Below, piece by piece: positions 26,631 through 40,340 of a stretch of DNA of 64,000 nucleotides (positions are counted from its first letter, which is position 1; every line of letters begins with the position of its first letter). The translations under genes were made by a program, and so were the position numbers. This DNA is from Bombus terrestris (lineage: Eukaryota; Arthropoda; Insecta; Hymenoptera; Apidae): positions 310,001 through 374,000 of the forward strand of contig NW_025963551.1 of the NCBI RefSeq assembly GCF_910591885.1. The letters are read 5' to 3'. Under the pieces are notes generated by a model. That model did not search any database. It was given only the letters and a program-made list of their open reading frames with translations, and was not told the origin of the DNA.

Positions 26631-27629
26631 TAAATAGTAATATTTCTATATAGTACGGTGCAACGTAAGGTCCGAAATCGCTGACAAATTGAGGTAATAA
26701 CAGGAAATATATGCAAGGCAATATAAGGTATATGTATAGCTTGGAAATTGTAATCGTTGCTCGCTCGCTCCGCTCGCTCGTAAGAATCTAGTGCAACCTC
26801 ACAACCGATCCGACACATTCGCGAATTTGAAGTTAGTCCCCTCCTTATCGGATAACGAAAGCAAGAGGGATTGGTTTTAGGTTAGGCTATAGTTATCGGG
26901 CGAGCACAGGGAGCGAGGGACGCGTAAGGGTGTGTCACAAACCAACGGTTTGTCACATAGGGTCATTGAAATATTCGCACCAGCCCCAGGAGCCGGAAGT
27001 CTTTATCGAATTGCGTACTGACAAAAGTCTACAGTATATCAATATTTGTACATAAATAGTAATATTTTCACACAGTACAGTGCAACGTGAGGTCCGAAAT
27101 CGCTGACAAATTGAGGTAATAATAGGGAATATATGCAGAACAATATAAGATATATGTATAGCTTGGAAATTGTAATCGTTGATCGCTCGCTCCCCTCGCT
27201 CGTAAGAATCTAGTGCAACCTCACAACCGATCTGACACGTTCGCAAATTTGAAATTAGTCACCTCCTTATCGGATAACGAACACAAGAGGGATTGGTTTT
27301 AGGTTAGGCTATAGTTATCGATCGAGCGCAGCGAGCGAGGGACGCATAAAGGTGTGTCACAAATCATCGGTTTGGCACATAGGGACATTGAAATATTCGC
27401 ACCTGCCCGAGGAGTAGGAAGTCTTTATCGAGTTGCCTACTGACAAAAGTTTACAGTTTATCAATAGTTTTACATAAATAGTAATATTTCCACATAGTAC
27501 AGTTGCAACGTGAGGTCCGAAATCGCTGACAAATTGAGGTAATAATAGGAAATATATGCAGGACAATATAAGATATATGTATAGCTTGGAAATTGTAATC
27601 GTTGATCGCTCGCTCCCCTCGCTCGTAAG

Positions 27630-29318
27630 AATCTAGTGCAACCTCACAACCGATCCGACACGTTCGCAAATTTGAAATTAGTCGCCTCCTTGTCGGATAA
27701 CGAACGCAAGAGGGATTGGTTTTAGGTTAGGCTATAGTTATCGGGCGAGCACAGGGAGCGAGGGACGCGTAAGGGTGTGTCACAAACCAACGGTTTGTCA
27801 CATAGGGTCATTGAAATATTCGCACCAGCCCCAGGAGCTGGAAGTCTTTATCGAATTGCCTACAGACAAAAGTTTACAGTATATCAATATTTGTACATAA
27901 ATAGTAATATTTTCACACAGTACAGTGCAACGTGAGGTCCGAAATCGCTGACAAATTGAGGTAATAATAGAAAATATATGCAGGACAATATAAGATATAT
28001 GTATAGCTTGGAAATTGTAATCGTTGATCGCTCGCTCCCCTCGCTCGTAAGAATCTAGCGCAACCTCACAACCGATCCGACACGTTCGCAAATTTGAAAT
28101 TAGTCGCCTCCTTATCGGACAACGAACACAAGAGGGATTGGTTTTAGGTTAGGCTATAGTTATCGATCGTGCGCAGCGAGCGGGGGACGCATAAAGGTGT
28201 GTCACAAATCATCGGTTTGGCACATAGGGACATTGAAATATTCGCACCTGCCCGAGGAGTAGGAAGTCTTTATCGAGTTGCCTACTGACAAAAGTTTACA
28301 GTTTATCAATAGTTTTACATAAATAGTTATATTTCCACATAGTACAGTTGCAACGTGAGGTCCGAAATCGCTGACAAATTAAGGTAATAACAGGAAATAT
28401 ATGCACGGCACCATAAGGTATATGTATAGCTTGGATATTGTAATCGTTGCTCGCTCGCTCCGCTCGCTCGTAAGAATCTAGTCCAACCTCACAACCGATC
28501 CGACACGTTCGCAAATTTGAAATTAGTCGCCTCCTTATCGGATAACGAACGCAAGAGGGATTGGTTTTAGGTTAGGCTATAGTTATCGGGCGAGCACAGG
28601 GAGCGAGGGACGCGTAAGGGTGTGTCACAAACCAACGGTTTGTCACATAGTGTCATTGAAATATTCGCACCAGCCCCAGAAGCCGGAAGTCTTTATCGAA
28701 TTGCCTACAGACAAAAGTTTACAGTATATCAATATTTGTACATAAATAGTAATATTTTCACACAGTACAATGCAACGTGAGGTCCGAAATCGCTGACAAA
28801 TTGAGGTAATAACAGGAAATATATGCAAGGCAATATAAGGTATATGTATAGCTTGGAAATTGTAATCGTTGCTCGCTCGCTCCGCTCGCTCGTAAGAATC
28901 TAGTCCAACCTCACAACCGATCCGACACGTTCGAAAATTTGAAATTAGTCGCCTCTTTATCGGATAACGAACGTAAGAGGGATTGGTTTTAGGTTAGGCT
29001 ATAGTTATCGGGCGAGCACAGGGAGCGAGGGACGCGTAAGGGTGTGTCACAAACCAACGGTTTGTCACATAGGGTCATTGAAATATTCGCACCAGCCCCA
29101 GGAGCCGGAAGTCTTTATCGAATTGCCTACAGACAAAAGTTTACAGTATATCAATATTTGTACATAAATAGTAATATTTTCACACAGTACAGTGCAACGT
29201 GAGGTCCGAAATCGCTGAAAAATTGAGGTAATAACAGGAAATATATGCAAGGCAATATAAGGTATATGTATAGCTTGGAAATTGTAATCGTTGCTCGCTC
29301 GCTCCGCTCGCTCGTAAG
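27630..29318. repeat. Nested 4-mer (monomers 3-6 of the 11-mer)
   Basis: It matches 29319-31007 at 1689 bp with shared ccttgtcggataacg, aggagctggaag, cacatagtgtcattg and gttcgaaaatttg. The left edge lies after 27604, where gttgatcgctcg faces gttgctcgctcg. The right edge is near 29325, where ctagtgcaacctcac faces ctagtccaacctccc. Confidence 0.8.
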
Positions 29319-31007
29319 AATCTAGTGCAACCTCACAACCGATCCGACACGTTCGCAAATTTGAAATTAGTCGCCTCCTTGTCGGATAACGAACGCAAGA
29401 GGGATTGGTTTTAGGTTAGGCTATAGTTATCGGGCGAGCACAGGGAGCGAGGGACGCGTAAGGGTGTGTCACAAACCAACGGTTTGTCACATAGGGTCAT
29501 TGAAATATTCGCACCAGCCCCAGGAGCTGGAAGTCTTTATCGAATTGCCTACATACAAAAGTTTACAGTATATCAATATTTGTACATAAATAGTAATATT
29601 TTCACACAGTACAGTGCAACGTGAGGTCCGAAACCGCTGACAAATTGAGGTAATAATAGGAAATATATGCAGGACAATATAAGATATATGTATAGCTTGG
29701 AAATTGTAATCGTTGATCGCTCGCTCCCCTCGCTCGTAAGAATCTAGTGCAACCTCACAACCGATCCGACACGTTCGCAAATTTGAAATTAGTCGCCTCC
29801 TTATCGGACAACGAACACAAGAGGGATTGGTTTTAGGTTAGGCTATAGTTATCGATCGTGCGCAGCGAGCGGGGGACGCATAAAGGTGTGTCACAAATCA
29901 TCGGTTTGGCACATAGGGACATTGAAATATTCGCACCTGCCCGAGGAGTAGGAAGTCTTTATCGAGTTGCCTACTGACAAAAGTTTACAGTTTATCAATA
30001 GTTTTACATAAATAGTTATATTTCCACATAGTACAGTTGCAACGTGAGGTCCGAAATCGCTGACAAATTAAGGTAATAACAGGAAATATATGCACGGCAC
30101 CATAAGGTATATGTATAGCTTGGATATTGTATTCGTTGCTCGCTCGCTCCGCTCGCTCGTAAGAATCTAGTCCAATCTCACAACCGATCCGACACGTTCG
30201 CAAATTTGAAATTAGTCGCCTCCTTATCGGATAACGAACGCAAGAGGGATTGGTTTTAGGTTAGGCTATAGTTATCGGGCGAGCACAGGGAGCGAGGGAC
30301 GCGTAAGGGTGTTTCACAAACCAACGGTTTGTCACATAGTGTCATTGAAATATTCGCACCAGCCCCAGGAGCCGGAAGTCTTTATCGAATTGCCTACAGA
30401 CAAAAGTTTACAGTATATCAATATTTGTACATAAATAGTAATATTTTCACACAGTACAATGCAACGTGAGGTCCGAAATCGCTGACAAATTGAGGTAATA
30501 ACAGGAAATATATGCAAGGCAATATAAGGTATATGTATAGCTTGGAAATTGTAATCGTTGCTCGCTCGCTCCGCTCGCTCGTAAGAATCTAGTCCAACCT
30601 CACAACCGATCCGACACGTTCGAAAATTTGAAATTAGTCGCCTCTTTATCGGATAACGAACGCAAGAGGGATTGGTTTTAGGTTAGGCTATAGTTATCGG
30701 GCGAGCACAGGGAGCGAGGGACGCGTAAGGGTGTGTCACAAACCAACGGTTTGTCACATAGGGTCATTGAAATATTCGCACCAGCCCCAGGAGCCGGAAG
30801 TCTTTATCGAATTGCCTACAGACAAAAGTTTACAGTATATCAATATTTGTACATAAATAGTAATATTTTCACACAGTACAGTGCAACGTGAGGTCCGAAA
30901 TCGCTGAAAAATTGAGGTAATAACAGGAAATATATGCAAGGCAATATAAGGTATATGTATAGCTTGGAAATTGTAATCGTTGCTCGCTCGCTCCGCTCGC
31001 TCGTAAG
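29319..31007. repeat. Nested 4-mer, tandem duplicate (monomers 7-10)
   Basis: It directly follows its partner. Diagnostic differences from the first copy are cctacatacaaaag (29549) in place of cctacagacaaaag, and ccaatctcac (30172) in place of ccaacctcac. Both differences are also found in the second 11-mer copy (34197 and 34818 regions), so they arose before the 11-mer was duplicated. Confidence 0.8.
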
Positions 31008-31474
31008 AATCTAGTCCAACCTCCCAACCGATCCGACACGTTCGCAAATTTGAAATTAGTCCCCTCCTTATCGAATGGCGAACGTAAGAGATATTGGTTT
31101 TAGGTTAGGCTATAGTTTTCAAGCGAGCGCAGCGGGCGAGGGTCGCGTAAAGGTGTGTCACAAACCAACGGTTTGGCACGTAGGGACATTGAAATATTCG
31201 CACCAGCCCGAGGAGTCGGAAGTCTTTATCGCGTTGCCTACTGACAAAAGTTTACAGTTTATCAATAGTTTTACATAAATAGTAGTATTTCCACATAGTA
31301 CGGTGCAACGTAAGGTCCGAAATCGCTGACAAATTGAGGTAATAACAGGAAATAGATGCAAGGTAATATAAGGTATATGTATAGCTTGGAAATTGTAATC
31401 GTTGCTCGCTCGCTCCGCTCGCTCGTAAGAATCTAGTCCAACCTCACAACCGATCCGACACGTTCGCAAATTTG

Positions 31475-34400
31475 AAGTTATTCCCCTCCTTATCGGATAA
31501 CGAAAGCAAGAGGGATTGGTTTTAGGTTAGGCTATAGTTATCGGGCGAGCACAGGGAGCGAGGGACGCGTAAGGGTGTGTCACAAACCAACGGTTTGTCA
31601 CATAGGGTCATTGAAATATTCGCACCAGCCCCAGGAGCCGGAAGTCTTTATCGAATTGCGTACTGACAAAAGTCTACAGTATATCAATATTTGTACATAA
31701 ATAGTAATATTTTCACACAGTACAGTGCAACGTGAGGTCCGAAATCGCTGACAAATTGAGGTTATAATAGGGAATATATGCAGAACAATATAAGATATAT
31801 GTATAGCTTGGAAATTGTAATCGTTGATCGCTCGCTCCCCTCGCTCGTAAGAATCTAGTGCAACCTCACAACCGATCTGACACGTTCGCAAATTTGAAAT
31901 TAGTCACCTCCTTATCGGATAACGAACACAAGAGGGATTGGTTTTAGGTTAGGCTATAGTTATCGATCGAGCGCAGCGAGCGAGGGACGCATAAAGGTGT
32001 GTCACAAATCATCGGTTTGGCACATAGGGACATTGAAATATTCGCACCTGCCCGAGGAGTAGGAAGTCTTTATCGAGTTGCCTACTGACAAAAGTTTACA
32101 GTTTATCAATAGTTTTACATAAATAGTAATATTTCCACATAGTACAGTTGCAACGTGAGGTCCGAAATCGCTGACAAATTGAGGTAATAATAGGAAATAT
32201 ATGCAGGACAATATAAGATATATGTATAGCTTGGAAATTGTAATCGTTGATCGCTCGCTCCCCTCGCTCGTAAGAATCTAGTGCAACCTCACAACCGATC
32301 CGACACGTTCGCAAATTTGAAATTAGTCGCCTCCTTGTCGGATAACGAACGCAAGAGGGATTGGTTTTAGGTTAGGCTATAGTTATCGGGCGAGCACAGG
32401 GAGCGAGGGACGCGTAAGGGTGTGTCACAAACCAACGGTTTGTCACATAGGGTCATTGAAATATTCGCACCAGCCCCAGGAGCTGGAAGTCTTTATCGAA
32501 TTGCCTACAGACAAAAGTTTACAGTATATCAATATTTGTACATAAATAGTAATATTTTCACACAGTACAGTGCAACGTGAGGTCCGAAATCGCTGACAAA
32601 TTGAGGTAATAATAGGAAATATATGCAGGACAATATAAGATATATGTATAGCTTGGAAATTGTAATCGTTGATCGCTCGCTCCCCTCGCTCGTAAGAATC
32701 TAGCGCAACCTCACAACCGATCCGACACGTTCGCAAATTTGAAATTAGTCGCCTCCTTATCGGACAACGAACACAAGAGGGATTGGTTTTAGGTTAGGCT
32801 ATAGTTATCGATCGTGCGCAGCGAGCGGGGGACGCATAAAGGTGTGTCACAAATCATCGGTTTGGCACATAGGGACATTGAAATATTCGCACCTGCCCGA
32901 GGAGTAGGAAGTCTTTATCGAGTTGCCTACTGACAAAAGTTTACAGTTTATCAATAGTTTTACATAAATAGTTATATTTCCACATAGTACAGTTGCAACG
33001 TGAGGTCCGAAATCGCTGACAAATTAAGGTAATAACAGGAAATATATGCACGGCACCATAAGGTATATGTATAGCTTGGATATTGTAATCGTTGCTCGCT
33101 CGCTCCGCTCGCTCGTAAGAATCTAGTCCAATCTCACAACCGATCCGACACGTTCGCAAATTTGAAATTAGTCGCCTCCTTATCGGATAACGAACGCAAG
33201 AGGGATTGGTTTTAGGTTAGGCTATAGTTATCGGGCGAGCACAGGGAGCGAGGGACGCGTAAGGGTGTGTCACAAACCAACGGTTTGTCACATAGTGTCA
33301 TTGAAATATTCGCACCAGCCCCAGGAGCCGGAAGTCTTTATCGAATTGCCTACAGACAAAAGTTTACAGTATATCAATATTTGTACATAAATAGTAATAT
33401 TTTCACACAGTACAATGCAACGTGAGGTCCGAAATCGCTGACAAATTGAGGTAATAACAGGAAATATATGCAAGGCAATATAAGGTATATGTATAGCTTG
33501 GAAATTGTAATCGTTGCTCGCTCGCTCCGCTCGCTCGTAAGAATCTAGTCCAACCTCACAACCGATCCGACACGTTCGAAAATTTGAAATTAGTCGCCTC
33601 TTTATCGGATAACGAACGCAAGAGGGATTGGTTTTAGGTTAGGCTATAGTTATCGGGCGAGCACAGGGAGCGAGGGACGCGTAAGGGTGTGTCACAAACC
33701 AACGGTTTGTCACATAGGGTCATTGAAATATTCTCACCAGCCCCAGGAGCCGGAAGTCTTTATCGAATTGCCTACAGACAAAAGTTTACAGTATATCAAT
33801 ATTTGTACATAAATAGTAATATTTTCACACAGTACAGTGCAACGTGAGGTCCGAAATCGCTGAAAAATTGAGGTAATAACAGGAAATATATGCAAGGCAA
33901 TATAAGGTATATGTATAGCTTGGAAATTGTAATCGTTGCTCGCTCGCTCCGCTCGCTCGTAAGAATCTAGTGCAACCTCACAACCGATCCGACACGTTCG
34001 CAAATTTGAAATTAGTCGCCTCCTTGTCGGATAACGAACGCAAGAGGGATTGGTTTTAGGTTAGGCTATAGTTATCGGGCGAGCACAGGGAGCGAGGGAC
34101 GCGTAAGGGTGTGTCACAAACCAACGGTTTGTCACATAGGGTCATTGAAATATTCGCACCAGCCCCAGGAGCTGGAAGTCTTTATCGAATTGCCTACATA
34201 CAAAAGTTTACAGTATATCAATATTTGTACATAAATAGTAATATTTTCACACAGTACAGTGCAACGTGAGGTCCGAAATCGCTGACAAATTGAGGTAATA
34301 ATAGGAAATATATGCAGGACAATATAAGATATATGTATAGCTTGGAAATTGTAATCGTTGATCGCTCGCTCCCCTCGCTCGTAAGAATCTAGTGCAACCT

Positions 34401-36119
34401 CACAACCGATCCGACACGTTCGCAAATTTGAAATTAGTCGCCTCCTTATCGGACAACGAACACAAGAGGGATTGGTTTTAGGTTAGGCTATAGTTATCGA
34501 TCGTGCGCAGCGAGCGGGGGACGCATAAAGGTGTGTCACAAATCATCGGTTTGGCACATAGGGACATTGAAATATTCGCACCTGCCCGAGGAGTAGGAAG
34601 TCTTTATCGAGTTGCCTACTGACAAAAGTTTACATTTTATCAATAGTTTTACATAAATAGTTATATTTCCACATAGTACAGTTGCAACGTGAGGTCCGAA
34701 ATCGCTGACAAATTAAGGTAATAACAGGAAATATATGCACGGCACCATAAGGTATATGTATAGCTTGGATATTGTAATCGTTGCTCGCTCGCTCCGCTCG
34801 CTCGTAAGAATCTAGTCCAATCTCACAACCGATCCGACACGTTCGCAAATTTGAAATTAGTCGCCTCCTTATCGGATAACGAACGCAAGAGGGATTGGTT
34901 TTAGGTTAGGCTATAGTTATCGGGCGAGCACAGGGAGCGAGGGACGCGTAAGGGTGTGTCACAAACCAACGGTTTGTCACATAGTGTCATTGAAATATTC
35001 GCACCAGCCCCAGGAGCCGGAAGTCTTTATCGAATTGCCTACAGACAAAAGTTTACAGTATATCAATATTTGTACATAAATAGTAATATTTTCACACAGT
35101 ACAATGCAACGTGAGGTCCGAAATCGCTGACAAATTGAGGTAATAACAGGAAATATATGCAAGGCAATATAAGGTATATGTATAGCTTGGAAATTGTAAT
35201 CGTTGCTCGCTCGCTCCGCTCGCTCGTAAGAATCTAGTCCAACCTCACAACCGATCCGACACGTTCGAAAATTTGAAATTAGTCGCCTCTTTATCGGATA
35301 ACGAACGCAAGAGGGATTGGTTTTAGGTTAGGCTATAGTTATCGGGCGAGCACAGGGAGCGAGGGACGCGTAAGGGTGTGTCACAAACCAACGGTTTGTC
35401 ACATAGGGTCATTGAAATATTCGCACCAGCCCCAGGAGCCGGAAGTCTTTATCGAATTGCCTACAGACAAAAGTTTACAGTATATCAATATTTGTACATA
35501 AATAGTAATATTTTCACACAGTACAGTGCAACGTGAGGTCCGAAATCGCTGAAAAATTGAGGTAATAACAGGAAATATATGCAAGGCAATATAAGGTATA
35601 TGTATAGCTTGGAAATTGTAATCGTTGCTCGCTCGCTCCGCTCGCTCGTAAGAATCTAGTCCAACCTCCCAACCGATCCGACACGTTCGCAAATTTGAAA
35701 TTAGTCCCCTCCTTATCGAATGGCGAACGTAAGAGATATTGGTTTTAGGTTAGGCTATAGTTTTCAAGCGAGCGCAGCGGGCGAGGGTCGCGTAAAGGTG
35801 TGTCACAAACCAACGGTTTGGCACGTAGGGACATTGAAATATTCGCACCAGCCCGAGGAGTCGGAAGTCTTTATCGCGTTGCCTACTGACAAAAGTTTAC
35901 AGTTTATCAATAGTTTTACATAAATAGTAGTATTTCCACATAGTACGGTGCAACGTAAGGTCCGAAATCGCTGACAAATTGAGGTAATAACAGGAAATAG
36001 ATGCAAGGTAATATAAGGTATATGTATAGCTTGGAAATTGTAATCGTTGCTCGCTCGCTCCGCTCGCTCGTAAGAATCTAGTCCAACCTCACAACCGATC
36101 CGACACGTTCGCAAATTTG
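31475..36119. repeat. Second 11-monomer HOR, copy 2 (4645 bp)
   Basis: It is the tandem duplicate of 26830-31474 with the full eleven monomers, including the nested 4-mer duplication. Few private changes are visible, such as gaggttataatagg near 31760, attctcaccag near 33731 and tttacattttatc near 34630. A short start of a third copy (gaagttattcccc) follows at about 36120-36310. Confidence 0.88.
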
Positions 36120-36309
36120 AAGTTATTCCCCTCCTTATCGGATAACGAAAGCAAGAGGGATTGGTTTTAGGTTAGGCTATAGTTATCGGGCGAGCACAGG
36201 GAGCGAGGGACGCGTAAGGGTGTGTCACAAACCAACGGTTTGTCACATAGGGTCATTGAAATATTCGCACCAGCCCCAGGAGCCGGAAGTCTTTATCGAA
36301 TTGCGTACT

Positions 36310-37380
36310 GACAAAAGTTTACAGTATATCAATATTTGTACATAAATAGTAATATTTTCACACAGTACAATGCAACGTGAGGTCCGAAATCGCTGACAAA
36401 TTGAGGTAATAATAGGAAATATATGCAGGACAATATAAGATATATGTATAGCTTGGAAATTGTTATCGTTGCTCGCTCGCTCCGCTCGCTCGTAAGAATC
36501 TAGCCCAACCTCACAACCGATCCGACACGTTCGCAAGTTTGAAGATAGTCCCCTCCTTATCGGATAACGAAAGCAAGAGGGATTGGTTTTAGGTTAGGCT
36601 ATAGTTATCGATCGAGCGCAGCGAGCGAGGGACGCATAAAGGTGAGTCACAAATCATCGGTTTGGCACACAGGGGCATTGAAATATTCGCACCTGCCCGA
36701 GGAGTAGGAAGTCTTTATCGAGTTGCCTACTGACAAAAGTTTACAGTTTATCAATAGTTTTACATAAATAGTAATATTTCCACATAATACAGTTGCAACG
36801 TGAAGTCCGAAATCGCTGACAAATTAAGGTAATAACAGGAAATACATACACGGCACCAAAAGGTATATGTATAGCTTGGAAATTGTAATCGTTGCTCGCT
36901 CGCTCCGCTCGCTCGTAAGAATCTAGTCCAACCTCACAACCGATCCGACACGTTCGCAAATTGGAAATTAATCGCCTCCTTATCGGATAACGAACGCAAG
37001 AGGGATTGGTTTTAGGTTAGGCTATAGTTATCGGGCGAGCACAGGGAGCGAGGGTCGCGTAAGGGTGTGTCACAAACCAACGGTTTGTCACATAGGGTCA
37101 TTGCAATATTCGCACCAGCCCCAGGAGCCGGAAGTCTCTATCGAATTGCCTACAGACAAGAGTTTACAGTATATCAATATTTGTACATAAATAGTAATAA
37201 TTTCACACAGTACAGTGCAACGTGAGGTCCGAAATCGCTGACAAATTGAGGTAATGACAGGAAATATATGCAAGGCAATATAAGGTATATGTATAGCTTG
37301 GAAATTGTAATCGTTGCTCGCTCGCTCCGCTCGCTCGTAAGAATCTAGTCCAACCTCCCAATCGATCCGACACATTCGCA
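36310..37380. repeat. Segment duplicated 13 monomers downstream (first copy)
   Basis: It matches about 41800-42870 at 5490 bp. Shared rare markers are tctagcccaacctc, gtttgaagatagtcccc, aaggtgagtcacaaatc, gcacacaggggcattg, cattgcaatattcgc, gaagtctctatcg, gacaagagtttac and gtaatgacagg. The last four also define monomer variant a of the right-hand HOR, so this is the leftmost occurrence of that lineage. Confidence 0.75.
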
Positions 37381-37799
37381 AATTTGAAATTAGTCCCCTC
37401 CATATCGAATGGCGAACGTAAGAGATATTGGTTTTAGGTTAGGCTATAGTTTTCAAGCGATCGCAGCGAGCGAGGGTCGCGTAAAGGTGTGTCACAAACC
37501 AACGGTTTGGCACTTAGGGACATTGAAATATTCGCACCAGCCCGAGGAGTCGGAAGTCTTTATCGCGTTGCCTACTGACAAAAGTTTACAGTTTATCAAT
37601 AGTTTTACATAAATAGTAATATTTCTACATAGTACGGTGCAACGTAAGGTCCGAAATCGCTGACAAATTGAGGTAATAACAGGAAATATATGCAAGGCAA
37701 TATAAGGTATATGTATAGCTTGGAAATTGTAATCGTTGCTCGCTCGCTCCGCTCGCTCGTAAGAATCTAGTGCAACCTCACAACCGATCCGACACATTC

Positions 37800-40340
37800 G
37801 CAAATTTGAAGTTAGTCCCCTCCTTATCGGATAACGAAAGCAAGAGGGATTGGTTTTAGGTTAGGCTATAGTTATCGGGCGAGCACAGGGAGCGAGGGAC
37901 GCGTAAGGGTGTGTCACAAACCAACGGTTTGTCACATAGGGTCATTGAAATATTCGCACCAGCCCCAGGAGCCGGAAGTCTTTATCGAATTGCGTACTGA
38001 CAAAAGTCTACAGTATATCAATATTTGTACATAAATAGTAATATTTTCACACAGTACAGTGCAACGTGAGGTCCGAAATCGCTGACAAATTGAGGTAATA
38101 ATAGGGAATATATGCAGAACAATATAAGATATATGTATAGCTTGGAAATTGTAATCGTTGATCGCTCGCTCCCCTCGCTCGTAAGAATCTAGTGCAACCT
38201 CACAACCGATCTGACACGTTCGCAAATTTGAAATTAGTCACCTCCTTATCGGATAACGAACACAAGAGGGATTGGTTTTAGGTTAGGCTATAGTTATCGA
38301 TCGAGCGCAGCGAGCGAGGGACGCGTAAAGGTGTGTCACAAATCATCGGTTTGGCACATAGGGACATTGAAATATTCGCACCTGCCCGAGGAGTAGGAAG
38401 TCTTTATCGAGTTGCCTACTGACAAAAGTTTACAGTTTATCAATAGTTTTACATAAATAGTAATATTTCCACATAGTACAGTTGCAACGTGAGGTCCGAA
38501 ATCGCTGACAAATTGAGGTAATAATAGGAAATATATGCAGGACAATATAAGATATATGTATAGCTTGGAAATTGTAATCGTTGATCGCTCGCTCCCCTCG
38601 CTCGTAAGAATCTAGTGCAACCTCACAACCGATCCGACACGTTCGCAAATTTGAAATTAGTCGCCTCCTTGTCGGATAACGAACGCAAGAGGGATTGGTT
38701 TTAGGTTAGGCTATAGTTATCGGGCGAGCACAGGGAGCGAGGGACGCGTAAGGGTGTGTCACAAACCAACGGTTTGTCACATAGGGTCATTGAAATATTC
38801 GCACCAGCCCCAGGAGCTGGAAGTCTTTATCGAATTGCCTACATACAAAAGTTTACAGTATATCAATATTTGTACATAAATAGTAATATTTTCACACAGT
38901 ACAGTGCAACGTGAGGTCCGAAATCGCTGACAAATTGAGGTAATAATAGGAAATATATGCAGGACAATATAAGATATATGTATAGCTTGGCAATTGTAAT
39001 CGTTGATCGCTCGCTCCCCTCGCTCGTAAGAATCTAGTGCAACCTCACAACCGATCCGACACGTTCGCAAATTTGAAATTAGTCGCCTCCTTATCGGACA
39101 ACGAACACAAGAGGGATTGGTTTTAGGTTAGGCTATAGTTATCGATCGTGCGCAGCGAGCGAGGGTCGCGTAAAGGTGTGTCACAAACCAACGGTTTGGC
39201 ACTTAGGGACATTGAAATATTCGCACCAGCCCGAGGAGTCGGAAGCCTTTATCGAGTTGCCTACTGACAAAAGTTTACAGTTTATCAATAGTTTTACATA
39301 AATAGTTATATTTCCACATAGTACAGTTGCAACGTGAGGTCCGAAATCGCTGACAAATTAAGGTAATAACAGGAAATATATGCACGGCACCATAAGGTAT
39401 ATGTATAGCTTGGATATTGTAATCGTTGCTCGCTCGCTCCGCTCGCTCGTAAGAATCTAGTCCAATCTCACAACCGATCCGACACGTTCGCAAATTTGAA
39501 ATTAGTCGCCTCCTTATCGGATAACGAACGCAAGAGGGATTGGTTTTAGGTTAGGCTATAGTTATCGGGCGAGCACAGGGAGCGAGGGACGCGTAAGGGT
39601 GTGTCACAAACCAACGGTTTGTCACATAGTGTCATTGAAATATTCGCACCAGCCCCAGGAGCCGGAAGTCTTTATCGAATTGCCTACAGACAAAAGTTTA
39701 CAGTATATCAATATTTGTACATAAATAGTAATATTTTCACACAGTACAATGCAACGTGAGGTCCGAAATCGCTGACAAATTGAGGTAATAACAGGAAATA
39801 TATGCAAGGCAATATAAGGTATATGTATAGCTTGGAAATTGTAATCGTTGCTCGCTCGCTCCGCTCGCTCGTAAGAATCTAGTCCAACCTCACAACCGAT
39901 CCGACACGTTCGAAAATTTGAAATTAGTCGCCTCCTTATCGGATAACGAACGCAAGAGGGATTGGTTTTAGGTTAGGCTATAGTTATCGGGCGAGCACAG
40001 GGAGCGAGGGACGCGTAAGGGTGTGTCACAAACCAACGGTTTGTCACATAGGGTCATTGAAATATTCGCACCAGCCCCAGGAGCCGGAAGTCTTTATCGA
40101 ATTGCCTACAGACAAAAGTTTACAGTATATCAATATTTGTACATAAATAGTAATATTTTCACACAGTACAGTGCAACGTGAGGTCCGAAATCGCTGACAA
40201 ATTGAGGTAATAACAGGAAATATATGCAAGGCAATATAAGGTATATGTATAGCTTGGAAATTGTAATCGTTGCTCGCTCGCTCCGCTCGCTCGTAAGAAT
40301 CTAGTGCAACCTCACAACCGATCCGACACGTTCGCAAATT
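37800..40340. repeat. Short version of the second HOR (monomers 1, 2, 7, 8, 9, then 6/10-like)
   Basis: Monomers near 37932 and 38336 match monomers 1 and 2 of the 11-mer (gtctacag, gcagaacaat, ccgatctgac). The next monomer, at 38777, carries cctacatacaaaag, which is diagnostic of monomer 7, and 39275 carries ccaatctcac of monomer 8. Monomers 3-6 are therefore absent. The unit at 40044 has the ordinary tcgctgacaaattg and ctagtgcaac. Either four monomers were lost here or this is the form from before the 4-mer duplication. Confidence 0.72.
39150..39250. other. Likely short gene-conversion tract, class C into class B
   Basis: The left flank keeps the private gatcgtgcgcagcgagcg of its B lineage. 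The sequence then reads agggtcgcgtaaagg, aaccaacggtttggcactta and cccgaggagtcggaagcc, which are class C. It returns to B at tatcgagttgcc and gttgcaac. The equivalent 11-mer positions (29860, 34505) stay B throughout. The tract is about 90-100 bp. Confidence 0.65.

Larger units (their letters stand above)
26830..31474. repeat. Second 11-monomer HOR, copy 1 (4645 bp)
   Basis: Equivalent landmarks recur at a constant 4645-bp offset in 31475-36119: the monomers starting near 26953, 27357, 27798, 28296, 28643, 29065, 29487, 29985, 30332, 30754 and 31158 pair with 31598, 32002, 32443, 32941, 33288, 33710, 34132, 34630, 34977, 35399 and 35803. Rare shared markers are acaaaagtctacag, gcagaacaatataag, cacatagtgtcattg, gttcgaaaatttg, tcgctgaaaaattg, gcagcgggcgaggg and gaaatagatgcaaggtaat. 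Monomers 3-6 and 7-10 of the unit are themselves duplicates. Confidence 0.88.
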
